From SIG299 sp964544055 (GTDB lineage: Bacteria > Bacillota > Clostridia > Lachnospirales > Lachnospiraceae): a stretch of 64,000 nt of DNA. Positions 42,910 through 51,604 of this stretch are shown here, piece after piece. Numbering within the stretch: position 1 is the first letter of the stretch; each line of letters opens with the position of its first letter. A model generated the notes under the pieces. The model did no database searches and was not told the origin of the DNA. It worked only from the letters and a program-made list of their open reading frames with translations. The stretch is taken from positions 79,868 through 143,867 of the forward strand of contig CAZJAA010000004.1 in the NCBI GenBank assembly GCA_964544055.1, read 5' to 3'. Both the position numbers and the translations under genes were made by a program.

Positions 42910-44681
42910 TCGTTTGTTCCTCCTTTCGAAATCTGGGAATCGTGTATTTCTTTATAAACCGAACAGCTTGCCAGCAGTTCATCATGCGTACCGATTCCTG
43001 CCACCTCACCATCCTCCAGAACAATAATCTTGTCTGCATGCAGAACCGAAGCGGTTCTCTGGGATACGATAAACACGGTCATATCCTTATCAAGTTTCTT
43101 GATGGACTGACGCAATGCCGCATCCGTGGCATAATCCAGTGCCGAGGCACTGTCATCCAAAATCAGGATTTCCGGCTGTTTTACCAGTGCTCTTGCAATC
43201 GTCAGACGCTGTTTCTGTCCACCAGATAAATTTTTACCACCCTGAGCAATCATAAAATCAAGACCGCCCTCTTTTTCTTCCACAAAGCTTTTTGCCTGTG
43301 CCGCTGTAAGTGCACTCCATATTTCCTCATCGGTAGCATCTTCTCTTCCCCAGCAGATGTTTTCCCGGATAGAGCCCCGGAACAACACTGCCTTTTGCGG
43401 AACAACGCCGATTTTTTTTCGCAGTGCTTCCGGCTCATAGGTTTTGACATCCTTGCCATCTACCAGAACCTTTCCGGCAGTTGCATCATAAAATCTTGGA
43501 ATCATCTGCACCAGGGACGATTTACCGGAACCGGTACCGCCGATAATTCCGACGGTTTCTCCTTTTTTTACTTCTACATGAATATCCATCAGGGAATCGG
43601 CACCTGCTCCGGGATAACAAAGATAAGCATGTTCAAAAAACACCTTATTCTGTCCGCTTTTTTGTTTCTTTGTTTCCGCTGCATCTTCTGTAAGCTTCGC
43701 AGCAACCTCTGCCTCTTCTTCGGTATACACCCGGATTCCGGATGGCTGATCAAACACGGTCTGAATACGATTTCCACACGCCACCGCCTTGGTTACGGTA
43801 ATAATCAGATTTGCCAGTTTTACAAGTTCCACAAGAATCTGGGACATATAATTTACCAGTGCAATCACTTCGCCCTGGGTTAAAATTCCCTCATCCACCT
43901 GCACGGCACCGGTATAAATCAGCACAATGGTTGCCACATTGACAATAATGTACGTTACCGGATTCATCAAGGCAGAAATTTTTCCAACAAAATTCTGAAT
44001 ATCCATCAAGGAAAGATTATAGCCGGCAAACAAAGCCTTTTCCTCTTCTTCCCGGCTGAATGCACGAATCACACGAACACCGCTTAAATTTTCTCTGGTG
44101 CTTCCGAGTACCTTGTCCAGAGCCGCCTGAACCTTTTTATAAAGTGGAATACTGATTAACATAATTCCAAACACCACAACCGAAAGTGCCGGAATTGTCA
44201 CCACAAAAATCAATGCTGCTTTGACATCAATGGTAAATGCCATAATCATGGCACCAAATACAACAATTGGCGAGCGCAGAAACAGTCGCAGCACCAGATT
44301 GACACCTGCCTGCACCTGATTTACATCACTTGTCATTCTTGTAATCAGTGCAGAAATACCTGTTTTGTCCGTTTCCGCATAGCTCATGGACTGGATGTGG
44401 TCAAACAGAGCATGTTTTAACTTTGCTGCAAATCCAACCGCAGCCTTTGCAGAAAAATACTGTGCTGTTGCCGCCGTTGCCAGACCAACCAAAGCAAGTG
44501 CTGCCAGTATCAGCCCCATTTTCAGTATGTACGGAATATCTTCATTTTTTATACCAATATCAACAATTGCTGCCATGACTAATGGTACAAATAATTCAAA
44601 AGAGGCTTCCAGCATCTTAAATAACGGTGCCAGCACCGTCTCTTTTTTATAATGCTTCATAAATCTTAAAAGCTTTTTCAT
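42894..44681 (-). CDS. ABC exporter half-transporter, subunit with degenerate ATP site
   Basis: A protein of 595 residues with six membrane helices and an ATPase domain: Walker A GGTGSGKSS, signature NLSGGQKQRLTIARAL, and Walker B ILILDDSASALD, where the catalytic glutamate is Asp. One degenerate site is typical of heterodimeric exporters such as BmrCD or TM287/288. An insert of about 25 residues rich in Glu/Lys precedes the ATPase domain. The start at 44681 follows AGGAAAGGG. Confidence 0.92.
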   Translation of the reverse strand: MKKLLRFMKHYKKETVLAPLFKMLEASFELFVPLVMAAIVDIGIKNEDIPYILKMGLILAALALVGLATAATAQYFSAKAAVGFAAKLKHALFDHIQSMSYAETDKTGISALITRMTSDVNQVQAGVNLVLRLFLRSPIVVFGAMIMAFTIDVKAALIFVVTIPALSVVVFGIMLISIPLYKKVQAALDKVLGSTRENLSGVRVIRAFSREEEEKALFAGYNLSLMDIQNFVGKISALMNPVTYIIVNVATIVLIYTGAVQVDEGILTQGEVIALVNYMSQILVELVKLANLIITVTKAVACGNRIQTVFDQPSGIRVYTEEEAEVAAKLTEDAAETKKQKSGQNKVFFEHAYLCYPGAGADSLMDIHVEVKKGETVGIIGGTGSGKSSLVQMIPRFYDATAGKVLVDGKDVKTYEPEALRKKIGVVPQKAVLFRGSIRENICWGREDATDEEIWSALTAAQAKSFVEEKEGGLDFMIAQGGKNLSGGQKQRLTIARALVKQPEILILDDSASALDYATDAALRQSIKKLDKDMTVFIVSQRTASVLHADKIIVLEDGEVAGIGTHDELLASCSVYKEIHDSQISKGGTNEWQKR

Positions 44682-44729
44682 GTTCTTACCCTTTCCTCGC
44701 ATGTCTCTTTTTTATTTCTTCTATATTCT

Positions 44730-45035
44730 CTAATAAAACAGTTTTGTATACTCTGTCTGTGTATCAGCGATGTGATATACATAAACCACTTCTCCAATTT
44801 TTTTATAAATTGTAATATGTTTTTCGCAAATAACCATGCGATATCCCATTTCATTCAACCAGTTATCCGGTGTCAGAGAACCCGATTCAGGAAATAGTTC
44901 CAAACGTTCCACTGCATTTAAAATATTATCACTCACTTTCAATGCAGTATCCACATCAAATTGAATTAAATAGTAATCTTCAATTTGTTTTAAATCTTCC
45001 CAGGCAGTCGGAAAGATTTCAACCCTATATGACAT
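44730..45035 (-). CDS. RelE/ParE-family toxin
   Basis: A protein of 101 residues with the ParE/RelE pattern: SYRVEIFPTAWEDLKQIEDY, ILNAVERLELFPESG, YRMVICEKHITIYKK and VVYVYHIADTQTEY. RelE-type toxins cut mRNA on ribosomes; ParE-type ones poison gyrase; the subtype cannot be settled here. It overlaps the antitoxin gene by 11 bases, so they are translated together. Confidence 0.88.
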   Translation of the reverse strand: MSYRVEIFPTAWEDLKQIEDYYLIQFDVDTALKVSDNILNAVERLELFPESGSLTPDNWLNEMGYRMVICEKHITIYKKIGEVVYVYHIADTQTEYTKLFY

Positions 45036-45291
45036 TAATTCTTTCCCTTAACCGCTTTCTTGCTTCTGAAATACTAAGTGTTTCTGCCCTTTCAATACGC
45101 TCCTGTTCTGCCTGTAAGACCTTTGCACGAAGTTCCAGTATCTGCTCTCTTCTTTCAAAAGCATCGATATTCATTACCACCAAATCCCCCTCACCATTCT
45201 TCGTAATATAAATAGGCTCCTTAGTGTTTTTTGCCATATCCGAAATTACACCGTATTCGTTTCTTAAAGATGCCGAAGCTTTTATAATCAA
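45025..45291 (-). CDS. Phd/YefM-family antitoxin, probable TTG start
   Basis: A protein of 88 residues: IIKASASLRNEYGVISDMAK, PIYITKNGEGDLVVMNIDAF (Phd/YefM DNA-binding fold) and a charged helical C-terminus that would bind the toxin. GGAGGTGATAACG lies directly before TTG at 45291; the ATG at 45306 overlaps the ribosome site itself. Expected to repress its own operon. Confidence 0.87.
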   Translation of the reverse strand: MIIKASASLRNEYGVISDMAKNTKEPIYITKNGEGDLVVMNIDAFERREQILELRAKVLQAEQERIERAETLSISEARKRLRERINVI

Positions 45292-45317
45292 CGTTATCAC
45301 CTCCATATCATTTCTTT

Positions 45318-45352
45318 GATATAATTATATCTTAATTTATGTATATTGTAAA
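45318..45352 (-). promoter_or_regulatory. Toxin-antitoxin promoter with palindromic operator
   Basis: TTTACA (45352-45347), 17 bp and TATAAT (45329-45324). The -10 is embedded in a perfect 14-bp palindrome GATATAATTATATC (45318-45331), a likely antitoxin binding site. Confidence 0.8.
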
Positions 45353-45414
45353 CAGGTATTTCTTTCTTCTCAAGCACATACATTAATACTAATTCCATGT
45401 ACAAGGATATTAGT

Positions 45415-46320
45415 GTGAAAAATAAATTCCGTACATATTTTACAACTAACACATTCCACAATGTTCTCCCAAAATTCATCAAAACCGGTCTTGCCGTAGT
45501 TGCCATCATGCTCCTTACTGCCATTATCACAGACAAAATAAGCGGCGGCTCGGTTCGCACTTTTTTTGACAACTCTGCCGTTCCTGCCAGTGTTTCTTCC
45601 CTTTTCCGTGAAAAAGAACTGCCGATTTACTGCGTCAAAACAGACAAAAAGCAGATTGCGCTCACATTCGACGGGGCGTGGGGGAATGAAGATACTGCGA
45701 CTCTCCTTGAAATCTTAGAACGACAGGGCATTCATGCCACTTTCTTTTTTACCGGTGGCTGGATTTCCAAGTATCCGGAAGATGTAAAAACCATTATTAG
45801 CAAAGGACATGAGATAGGAAATCACAGTGAAAACCACAAACAGATGTCAACACTTTCCAAAGACCAATGTAAAGAAGAAATCCAGATCGTGCACGACAAA
45901 ATAAAAGAGCTGACAGGCATTGACATGACCGTTTTCCGCCCTCCGTTTGGCGATTATGATGACACAGTAATTCAGGCTGCCAACGAGCTTGGTTATCATG
46001 TTATTCAGTGGGATGTGGATTCCCTCGACTGGAAAGACTACGGTGCAGACTCCATTTTGCGCACCGTAACAAACCACAAGCATCTGGGAAATGGCTCCAT
46101 TATTCTCATGCACAATGGTGCAAAATACACCAAGGATGCTCTGGAACAGATGATTGTGGAACTAGAAGAGCAAGGATATGAATTTGTAAAAGTGTCTGAA
46201 TTAATTTATACTGAAAATTATAAAATGGACCATGAAGGCAGACAGTACGTCGATGGACTTTCCTGCCCTCCACAGGCACAAGCTTCTCCCACACCACAGG
46301 GAATTTTAAAGGAATACTAA
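45415..46320 (+). CDS. pdaB: Polysaccharide deacetylase, PdaB-like
   Basis: A carbohydrate esterase family 4 enzyme that removes acetyl groups from peptidoglycan sugars; PdaB types act in spores. After a membrane anchor (about 15-35) the catalytic domain shows IALTFDGAWGNEDT, GHEIGNHSENHKQM with the metal histidines, and FRPPFGDYDD, then SLDWKDYG and IILMHNG. The D-G-A-W variant of the first motif is typical of sporulation PdaB-like proteins. The start is uncertain: ATG at 45397 lacks a ribosome site, while GTG at 45415 has AAGGA at seven bases. Confidence 0.88.
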   Translation: MKNKFRTYFTTNTFHNVLPKFIKTGLAVVAIMLLTAIITDKISGGSVRTFFDNSAVPASVSSLFREKELPIYCVKTDKKQIALTFDGAWGNEDTATLLEILERQGIHATFFFTGGWISKYPEDVKTIISKGHEIGNHSENHKQMSTLSKDQCKEEIQIVHDKIKELTGIDMTVFRPPFGDYDDTVIQAANELGYHVIQWDVDSLDWKDYGADSILRTVTNHKHLGNGSIILMHNGAKYTKDALEQMIVELEEQGYEFVKVSELIYTENYKMDHEGRQYVDGLSCPPQAQASPTPQGILKEY

Positions 46321-46512
46321 TAAAAAGTGGGAACTGCCACAGGTATCCTTTATGCTTGCCGACTTGACTAGTATAGTTCCGGGCAAGTAAATTGTTCGTA
46401 AATTTTCAAAGTAAATGCAACCATACATATCTCTGTTACCTTTACACCTAACCGGGTGGGGTATTGACGAGGGGAAAGTGAAAAGGAACTGTCCTTGCCG
46501 TGGTTTTGCCTA

Positions 46513-46555
46513 AAAATTCCGTGATACGTTTTACGGTATCACGAATTTTTGCTTA
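46513..46555. terminator. Bidirectional terminator-like hairpin
   Basis: AAAAATTCcGTGATAC, an eight-base loop and GTATCACgAATTTTT. It would end pdaB transcription about 190 bp after its stop. The preceding 46321-46512 holds no gene that I can support. Confidence 0.75.
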
Positions 46556-46633
46556 TTGTGTTACGGTCATCACATAGGAATATAAGTCTTTTGCCTTGGT
46601 GATAACCGTTAATTCACTTTGCCTACACTCCAT
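46553..46633 (-). pseudogene. N-terminal remnant of a four-helix-bundle protein gene
   Basis: A frame of 26 codons reads MECRQSELTVITKAKDLYSY, then VMTVTQ and a stop. It resembles the beginning of the small four-helix-bundle (S23/Avd-like) proteins that in Lachnospiraceae lie before reverse-transcriptase genes; there the next residues are KSPKKFRF. After the stop the same frame stays open for another 33 codons to 46452 without clear similarity. No reverse transcriptase is left. The assignment is from remembered family patterns. Upstream (46634-46749) nothing else is recognised. Confidence 0.5.
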
Positions 46634-46749
46634 AGCTTATACCCTCACAATCCAAATATTTTCGGCCGCCTGGCGGTCCTCTCTCTTGCGCCCCATTCTA
46701 ACACATTTCTACAAAAAAATCTATACTGTAGCTACTTTCTGGTTTTTAT

Positions 46750-46795
46750 GAAAAACACTCTGCATTCGTGCTGTCACAAATGCAAAGTGTTTTTG
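46750..46795 (-). terminator. Rho-independent terminator of galM
   Basis: AAACACTTTGCAT, a loop of about 14 bases, then ATGCAGAGTGTTTTT on the minus strand, just after the galM stop. Confidence 0.85.
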
Positions 46796-46806
46796 AGTTT
46801 GTCACA

Positions 46807-47874
46807 TTATTTATCTACCGTAAACTTATATACCGTCATAGTGGAGTATTCCTCGTATGCTTTTACCACAGAGGACTTGAAAAATTCTTTTTCGTTGCAG
46901 GCATCCGGGAAGAGCTGTGTTTCGAAGCAGACACCTTCTCTCTTCTGATATACCTTGCCGCCTTTTCCCGTAGCTTTTCCATCAATGAAGTTGCCGGCAT
47001 AGAGCTGCATACCCGGAAGGTCAGTGAACACTTCCATGCGTCTGCCGGATTTTGGATCGTACAGACTTGCTACATATTCCACATCTTCACCGGAATTGTT
47101 GAGTACATAGTTGTGGTCATAACCGCCTGCCTGAGTCAAAGGCTCATAATCGGCATCAATTCTGTCGCCAATTACAGTTTCTGTACGGAAATCCATTGGA
47201 GTACCCTCGACCGGACGAAGCTCACCGGTTGGAATTAAATTGTCATCCGTTGGTGTAAAATAGTCGGCATCAATAAACACCTTGTGGTCTAAAATGGTTC
47301 CGGAAGCCTGACCTGCCAGATTGAAGAAAGAATGGTTTGTTAAATTCACCACCGTATCCTTGTCCGAAACAGCAAGATATTCAATGGCAAGTTCATTTTC
47401 TTCTGTTAAGGTGTAAGTTACCGTAATATCGAGGTTGCCCGGGAAGCCCTGCTCCATATCCGGGCTCAAGCGGGACATTTCTACAGAAACTTCTCCTTCG
47501 GTATCTTCAAAGCATTCTGTTTCATAAAAGAAATTATTGTAGCCCTTGAAACCGCCGTGCAGATTGTTTGGTCCGTCGTTCTTTTCCAGCTCGTACTTTA
47601 CACCATTGATTGTGAAAGCTGCATTGCCGATACGATTGCCGTTTCTGCCGATAAATGCACCGTAATAGGTACCGTTTTCGTCATAGCCCTTCACATCATC
47701 ATAGCCGAGTGCCACATCCTCCGGCTTGCCGTCACGATCCGGCACAATAATATGTACGATACACGCACCATAGTCTGTTACAGAAACCTTCATTCCATTG
47801 GAGTTTTCCATGGTATACAGAGTTGCCTTTTCTCCGTTCTTCGTTGTGCCAAAGCTTGTTTTTGTAATTTTCAT
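46807..47874 (-). CDS. galM: Aldose 1-epimerase (mutarotase)
   Basis: Interconverts alpha and beta anomers of galactose and other aldoses. The 355-residue protein shows GAFIGRNGNRIGNAAFTING, NLHGGFKGYNNFF, NLTNHSFFNLAGQASG with the catalytic histidine, GGYDHNYVLN and CFETQLFPDACN with the catalytic glutamate. AAGGGAAGG lies before the ATG. No galK/galT genes are near. Confidence 0.95.
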   Translation of the reverse strand: MKITKTSFGTTKNGEKATLYTMENSNGMKVSVTDYGACIVHIIVPDRDGKPEDVALGYDDVKGYDENGTYYGAFIGRNGNRIGNAAFTINGVKYELEKNDGPNNLHGGFKGYNNFFYETECFEDTEGEVSVEMSRLSPDMEQGFPGNLDITVTYTLTEENELAIEYLAVSDKDTVVNLTNHSFFNLAGQASGTILDHKVFIDADYFTPTDDNLIPTGELRPVEGTPMDFRTETVIGDRIDADYEPLTQAGGYDHNYVLNNSGEDVEYVASLYDPKSGRRMEVFTDLPGMQLYAGNFIDGKATGKGGKVYQKREGVCFETQLFPDACNEKEFFKSSVVKAYEEYSTMTVYKFTVDK

Positions 47875-48017
47875 GATAATTGCCTGCCTTCCCTTAAAAT
47901 TTACGTTAGTTTTATTTTACACGATTTTCAGCATATATTCAATCTATATTTTGCTATTCACTATGCATTTAGTAACGATTCTTTTTTTCACAGAACACGC
48001 AGCTCTTTGTGAGGCAG

Positions 48018-48060
48018 AAAAAAAGAACCGTATGGACTACGTCCATACGGTTCTTTTTTC
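48018..48060. terminator. Strong terminator hairpin between galM and the cold-shock gene
   Basis: AAGAACCGTATGGAC-TAC-style perfect stem closing with GGTTCTTTTTT; it has A-rich and T-rich flanks and works on both strands. It likely ends the csp transcript. Confidence 0.85.
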
Positions 48061-48172
48061 TGCTAAATTCGTATACAATATAACTTATTTCTTTCAAGAT
48101 TTTGTAACAGTACAGATTGCTCTGCACATCAAAGGTCTATATAGAAAAAGGTACACTATAAACTCGTTTTGA

Positions 48173-48373
48173 TTAGCACTTTGTTACGTTTGTAGCCTGA
48201 GGTCCCTTAGCACCTTCAACGATTTCGAATTCTACAGCCTGGCCTTCTTCTAAGGACTTGAAGCCTTCCATGTTAAGACCGGAATAGTGTACGAATACAT
48301 CGTTACCAGCTTCGTCACAAATGAAGCCGAAGCCTTTCTGGTTGTTGAACCACTTAACTGTACCCTTATGCAT
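48173..48373 (-). CDS. Cold-shock protein, CspA family
   Basis: A 66-residue single-strand nucleic-acid chaperone: MHKGTVKWFNNQKGFGFICD includes RNP1 (KGFGFI) and VFVHYSGL includes RNP2, completing the OB fold. It has its own promoter, a short leader and GGAGG. Confidence 0.96.
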   Translation of the reverse strand: MHKGTVKWFNNQKGFGFICDEAGNDVFVHYSGLNMEGFKSLEEGQAVEFEIVEGAKGPQATNVTKC

Positions 48374-48426
48374 GTGTATTTCCTCCGAAATAAATAAATA
48401 ATTTAATGTGTTACCACACTACATTT

Positions 48427-48455
48427 ATAATACCATTCTTTGGTTAATGTGTCAA
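48427..48455 (-). promoter_or_regulatory. Promoter of the cold-shock gene
   Basis: TTGACA (48455-48450), 17 bp, TATTAT (48432-48427) on the minus strand, followed by a leader of about 45 nt. Confidence 0.85.
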
Positions 48456-48491
48456 ACAAAATTTATAAAAAATTAATTATAAAATTTACAA

Positions 48492-50276
48492 CTATTCTTC
48501 TGTTTTCAATGCAATGCACAATTCATCCAGCTGCTTTGCATCTACTACATTTGGAGCATCTGTCATCAGACAGGAAGCATCCTTCACCTTAGGAAACGCA
48601 ATGACATCACGGATCGTATCACATTTTGCCATAAGCATAATCAGTCGGTCAAGACCATATGCCAGTCCTGCATGAGGCGGAACACCGTACTTGAACGCAT
48701 TTAACAGGAAACCGAAACGTTCATACGCATCTTCTTTGGAGAAACCAAGCACAGAGAACATCTTTTCCTGGATGTCACTCTGGAAAATACGCACGGAACC
48801 ACCACCGATTTCACAGCCGTTTAATACAATATCGTATGCCTTTGCACGCACCTTGCCAGGGTCAGTATCCAGTAACGGCAAATCTTCATCCATCGGCATG
48901 GTAAACGGATGATGCATGGCAACATAACGCTGTTCTTCTTCAGAGTACTCCAGAAGTGGGAACTCGGTTACCCAAAGGAAGTTATACTGGCTCTTGTCAA
49001 GAATGCCAAGATTTCTTGCAATTTCCAGACGGAGATTGCCGAGCACGTCCCACACCACCTTATTTTTATCTGCCGCAAAGAATAATAAGTCACCCGGTTT
49101 ACCGTTCATTGCTTCTACTAATGCCTTTAATTCCTCTTCGGTCATAAATTTTGCAAAGGATGATTTATAAGTGCCGTCTGCTTCAATGGCAAGATAAGCA
49201 AGCCCCTTTGCACCGTAAGTTTTTGCAAAATCTACCAATGCATCAATCTTCTTTCTTGGCATAGCAGCCTGACCTTCTGCATTGATACCACGCACAGAGC
49301 CGCCGTTTGCCAGTGCTCCGGTAAATACACCAAAGCCGCAGTCCTTTACAATGGCAGATACATCCTTTAATTCCATGCCAAAACGGGTATCCGGCTTATC
49401 AGAACCGTAACGGTTCATTGCCTCCTGCCAGGTCATTCTCTGGATTGGAAGCTGTACGTCTACACCAATTTCAGCGAACATACGCTTTAACAACCGCTCA
49501 TTAACGGAAATAACATCATCCACATCGACAAAGGAAAGCTCCATATCAATCTGTGTAAATTCCGGCTGACGGTCTGCACGCAGGTCTTCATCTCGGAAGC
49601 ACTTGACAATCTGGAAATAACGGTCATAACCGGAGCACATCAAAAGCTGCTTAAACAGCTGTGGAGACTGCGGAAGTGCGTAAAAAGTACCCGGATGAAC
49701 ACGGCTTGGTACAAGATAGTCTCTTGCGCCCTCCGGAGTACTCTTGGTCAGCATCGGTGTTTCGATTTCCAAAAATCCCTCTTCTGCCAGGAACTGTCTT
49801 GCCGCAGTTGCCACCTTGCTTCTAAGGATTAAGTTTCTCTGTAAATCCGGACGACGCAGGTCAAGATAACGGTACTTTAATCTTAACTCATCCTTTGTTT
49901 TGGAGTCCTCCTCGATTGGGAACGGAGGAACCTCTGCTTCCGAAAGCACACGAAGTTCTTTCGCACGAATTTCGATATCTCCGGTCATCAGATTTTCATT
50001 GACTGCACCGGAACGCTTTTCAACAGTACCAACAACTGCAATTACAAACTCACTGCGGAGTTTTTCGCCCTTGGCAAAATTTTCTGCACCACAGTCTGCT
50101 TCTTCTAAAATAACCTGTAAAATACCGGAACGGTCGCGTAAATCTACGAAAATAATTCCGCCCTTGTTTCTGCTTTTTTGCACCCATCCCATAACAGTGA
50201 CGGTTTCACCAATGTTTTTGTTGGAAACCTCGGTACATCTGTGAGTTCTTTTTAAACCTTTCATGGATTCTGCCAT
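48492..50276 (-). CDS. aspS: Aspartyl-tRNA synthetase
   Basis: A class IIb synthetase of 594 residues. The N-terminal OB fold binds the anticodon (TVMGWVQKSRNKGGIIFVDL), then come motif 2 (CFRDEDLRADRQPEFTQID), the bacterial GAD insert (about 290-410) and motif 3 (GLAYGLDRLIMLM). A length near 590 indicates the bacterial form, either discriminating or non-discriminating. hisS, which often precedes it in Firmicutes, is absent; instead a repeat and an HD-GYP gene lie upstream. Confidence 0.97.
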   Translation of the reverse strand: MAESMKGLKRTHRCTEVSNKNIGETVTVMGWVQKSRNKGGIIFVDLRDRSGILQVILEEADCGAENFAKGEKLRSEFVIAVVGTVEKRSGAVNENLMTGDIEIRAKELRVLSEAEVPPFPIEEDSKTKDELRLKYRYLDLRRPDLQRNLILRSKVATAARQFLAEEGFLEIETPMLTKSTPEGARDYLVPSRVHPGTFYALPQSPQLFKQLLMCSGYDRYFQIVKCFRDEDLRADRQPEFTQIDMELSFVDVDDVISVNERLLKRMFAEIGVDVQLPIQRMTWQEAMNRYGSDKPDTRFGMELKDVSAIVKDCGFGVFTGALANGGSVRGINAEGQAAMPRKKIDALVDFAKTYGAKGLAYLAIEADGTYKSSFAKFMTEEELKALVEAMNGKPGDLLFFAADKNKVVWDVLGNLRLEIARNLGILDKSQYNFLWVTEFPLLEYSEEEQRYVAMHHPFTMPMDEDLPLLDTDPGKVRAKAYDIVLNGCEIGGGSVRIFQSDIQEKMFSVLGFSKEDAYERFGFLLNAFKYGVPPHAGLAYGLDRLIMLMAKCDTIRDVIAFPKVKDASCLMTDAPNVVDAKQLDELCIALKTEE

Positions 50277-50322
50277 AACTTCCTCTTTCCCGGCATTTCG
50301 CCGTATATTAATATTTTTTATT

Positions 50323-50504
50323 GTAACTATTCAGCCATCTACAAGCAAATGCACAGGATGCAAGCTTGCTTACAAGACTGGGAATTTGTTTGTAGATGGC
50401 GATTAGCACCACGCCGCCTAATGAGTAAAACAGTAAGCTGCTTTTGCAGCGACTGACAGCTTGCTGGCAGGTTTTACGAATTGCGGTGTGGGCTGAATAG
50501 TTAC
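50323..50504. repeat. 182-bp palindromic intergenic repeat (MITE-like)
   Basis: Perfect 14-bp terminal inverted repeats GTAACTATTCAGCC (50323-50336) and GGCTGAATAGTTAC (50491-50504). Inside, one arm folds by GCCATCTACAA/TTGTAGATGGC, a second by CACGCCGC/GCGGTGTG, GTAAAAC/GTTTTAC and GCTGC-TTTT-GCAGC, so the whole can form a branched hairpin. No protein is encoded. It lies between aspS and an HD-GYP gene; the first 70 bases recur at 50515. Confidence 0.75.
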
Positions 50505-50514
50505 ATCTTTTTCC

Positions 50515-50584
50515 TAACTATTCAGCCATCTACAAGCAAATGCACAGGATGCAAGCTTGCTTACAAGACTGGGAATTTGTTTGT
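50515..50584. repeat. 70-bp partial copy of the palindromic repeat
   Basis: Identical to 50324-50393 over 70 bases, from TAACTATTCAGCC to GGGAATTTGTTTGT, and ending at the stop codon of the HD-GYP gene. It lacks the second half and the far terminal repeat. Confidence 0.9.
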
Positions 50585-51237
50585 TACGCATATCGTTTTC
50601 TGGAATTAATATCTTCCGAAATGCGCACCACCTGTTGAAATTCATCCGAATGATACACCTTCATAAATTCCAGAAAAATCTTCATATCAAACGCCTTATT
50701 GTCTTCAATCATTAAATCAATTGCGGTTTCCATATCAAACGCTTTGCGGTAAGGACGGTCGGAAATCAGTGCTGCAAACACATCGCACACTCGCAGCAAT
50801 CGCGCTTCCAGCGGAATTTTTTCCTCGGACAGATTATCCGGATACCCACTGCCATCAAAATTTTCGTGATGATGGTATACCGCATTGCATATTTCTGCCG
50901 GATATCCGCAAGCCTCCAGCATTTCTGCTCCGGTTCTGGTATGCATCCTCATGTATTTTGTTTCTTCAATCTGCAAGGCTTTTTTATCACGGCCATAGAG
51001 ATTTTTACCAAGCTTAAGCTTTCCGATGTCGTGCAGATACGCTGCCAGTACCACCTGCTGTTGAAAGTCTACCGGAAGCTCCATCTGGGTACACAAAAGT
51101 TTTACCAGAAGTGCCACCAGTTCCCCATGGTCGATGTTGTCGTACAGGTCTTCTTTCACAACTTCTTCCATATGCAGCCGTTGCAACATATTTTTAATTA
51201 AGCCCTCTGCAGGCGTTACTCCCTGGCTCCTTTCCAT
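50584..51237 (-). CDS. HD-GYP domain protein (cyclic-di-GMP phosphodiesterase candidate)
   Basis: A protein of 217 residues whose HD-GYP domain covers nearly all of it: YLHDIGKLKLGKN with the HD metal pair, RMHTRTGAEMLEACGYP, HHENFDGSGYPDNL (the GYP loop) and RVCDVFAALISDRPYRKAF. It likely breaks down cyclic-di-GMP or a related dinucleotide. Its ATG overlaps the stop of the hemZ fragment as TGATG, so it was formerly cotranslated with hemZ. GGAGG lies nine bases before the start. Confidence 0.88.
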   Translation of the reverse strand: MERSQGVTPAEGLIKNMLQRLHMEEVVKEDLYDNIDHGELVALLVKLLCTQMELPVDFQQQVVLAAYLHDIGKLKLGKNLYGRDKKALQIEETKYMRMHTRTGAEMLEACGYPAEICNAVYHHHENFDGSGYPDNLSEEKIPLEARLLRVCDVFAALISDRPYRKAFDMETAIDLMIEDNKAFDMKIFLEFMKVYHSDEFQQVVRISEDINSRKRYA

Positions 51238-51425
51238 CAAATGTATCCTCCGTATTCCTCTAAAAAATCTTTCTTTCTCTGTATCATTTCATTGATACGT
51301 TCAATATAATCCTTGACACTTTTTACATTTTCCACACGTTCTAAACGGTTGGTTCCGGCAAAATTAAATTTGGTTGAGCCACCGCTTCCCAACGCCAGTA
51401 TCGTATGATGCTCTTCCAAACTCAC
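51237..51425 (-). pseudogene. hemZ: C-terminal fragment of hemZ severed by an integrative element
   Basis: About 60 codons read EEHHTILALGSGGSTKF, RLERVENVKSVKDYIERINE and MIQRKKDF, which closely resemble the end of the radical-SAM coproporphyrinogen dehydrogenase HemZ, normally about 480 residues. Upstream of EEHH the similarity stops and the frame soon meets a stop. The integrase gene of the element lies 180 bp away, so the hemZ body should be found at the other end of the element, outside the window. Confidence 0.75.
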
Positions 51426-51604
51426 ACAGCGTTCACGCTTTATCCCGTATTACTCTGTATTATTGAAGTTTTGACCTTTATCGCCATAACTCAAACAGCG
51501 TATTATTGGGTATTATTCCTTTATGATTGATGTACATTTGATGTACACACACATATTTTGATGTACTCAAAGCCCTAACGGACTCTTCCATACATATTAT
51601 CTAG

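Noticed and set aside
46321..46806. 6S RNA, SRP RNA or RNase P RNA in the pdaB-galM gap
   Set aside because: No conserved motifs of these RNAs and no promoter-terminator unit of the right size were found; the only recognisable signal is the short four-helix-bundle-like frame.
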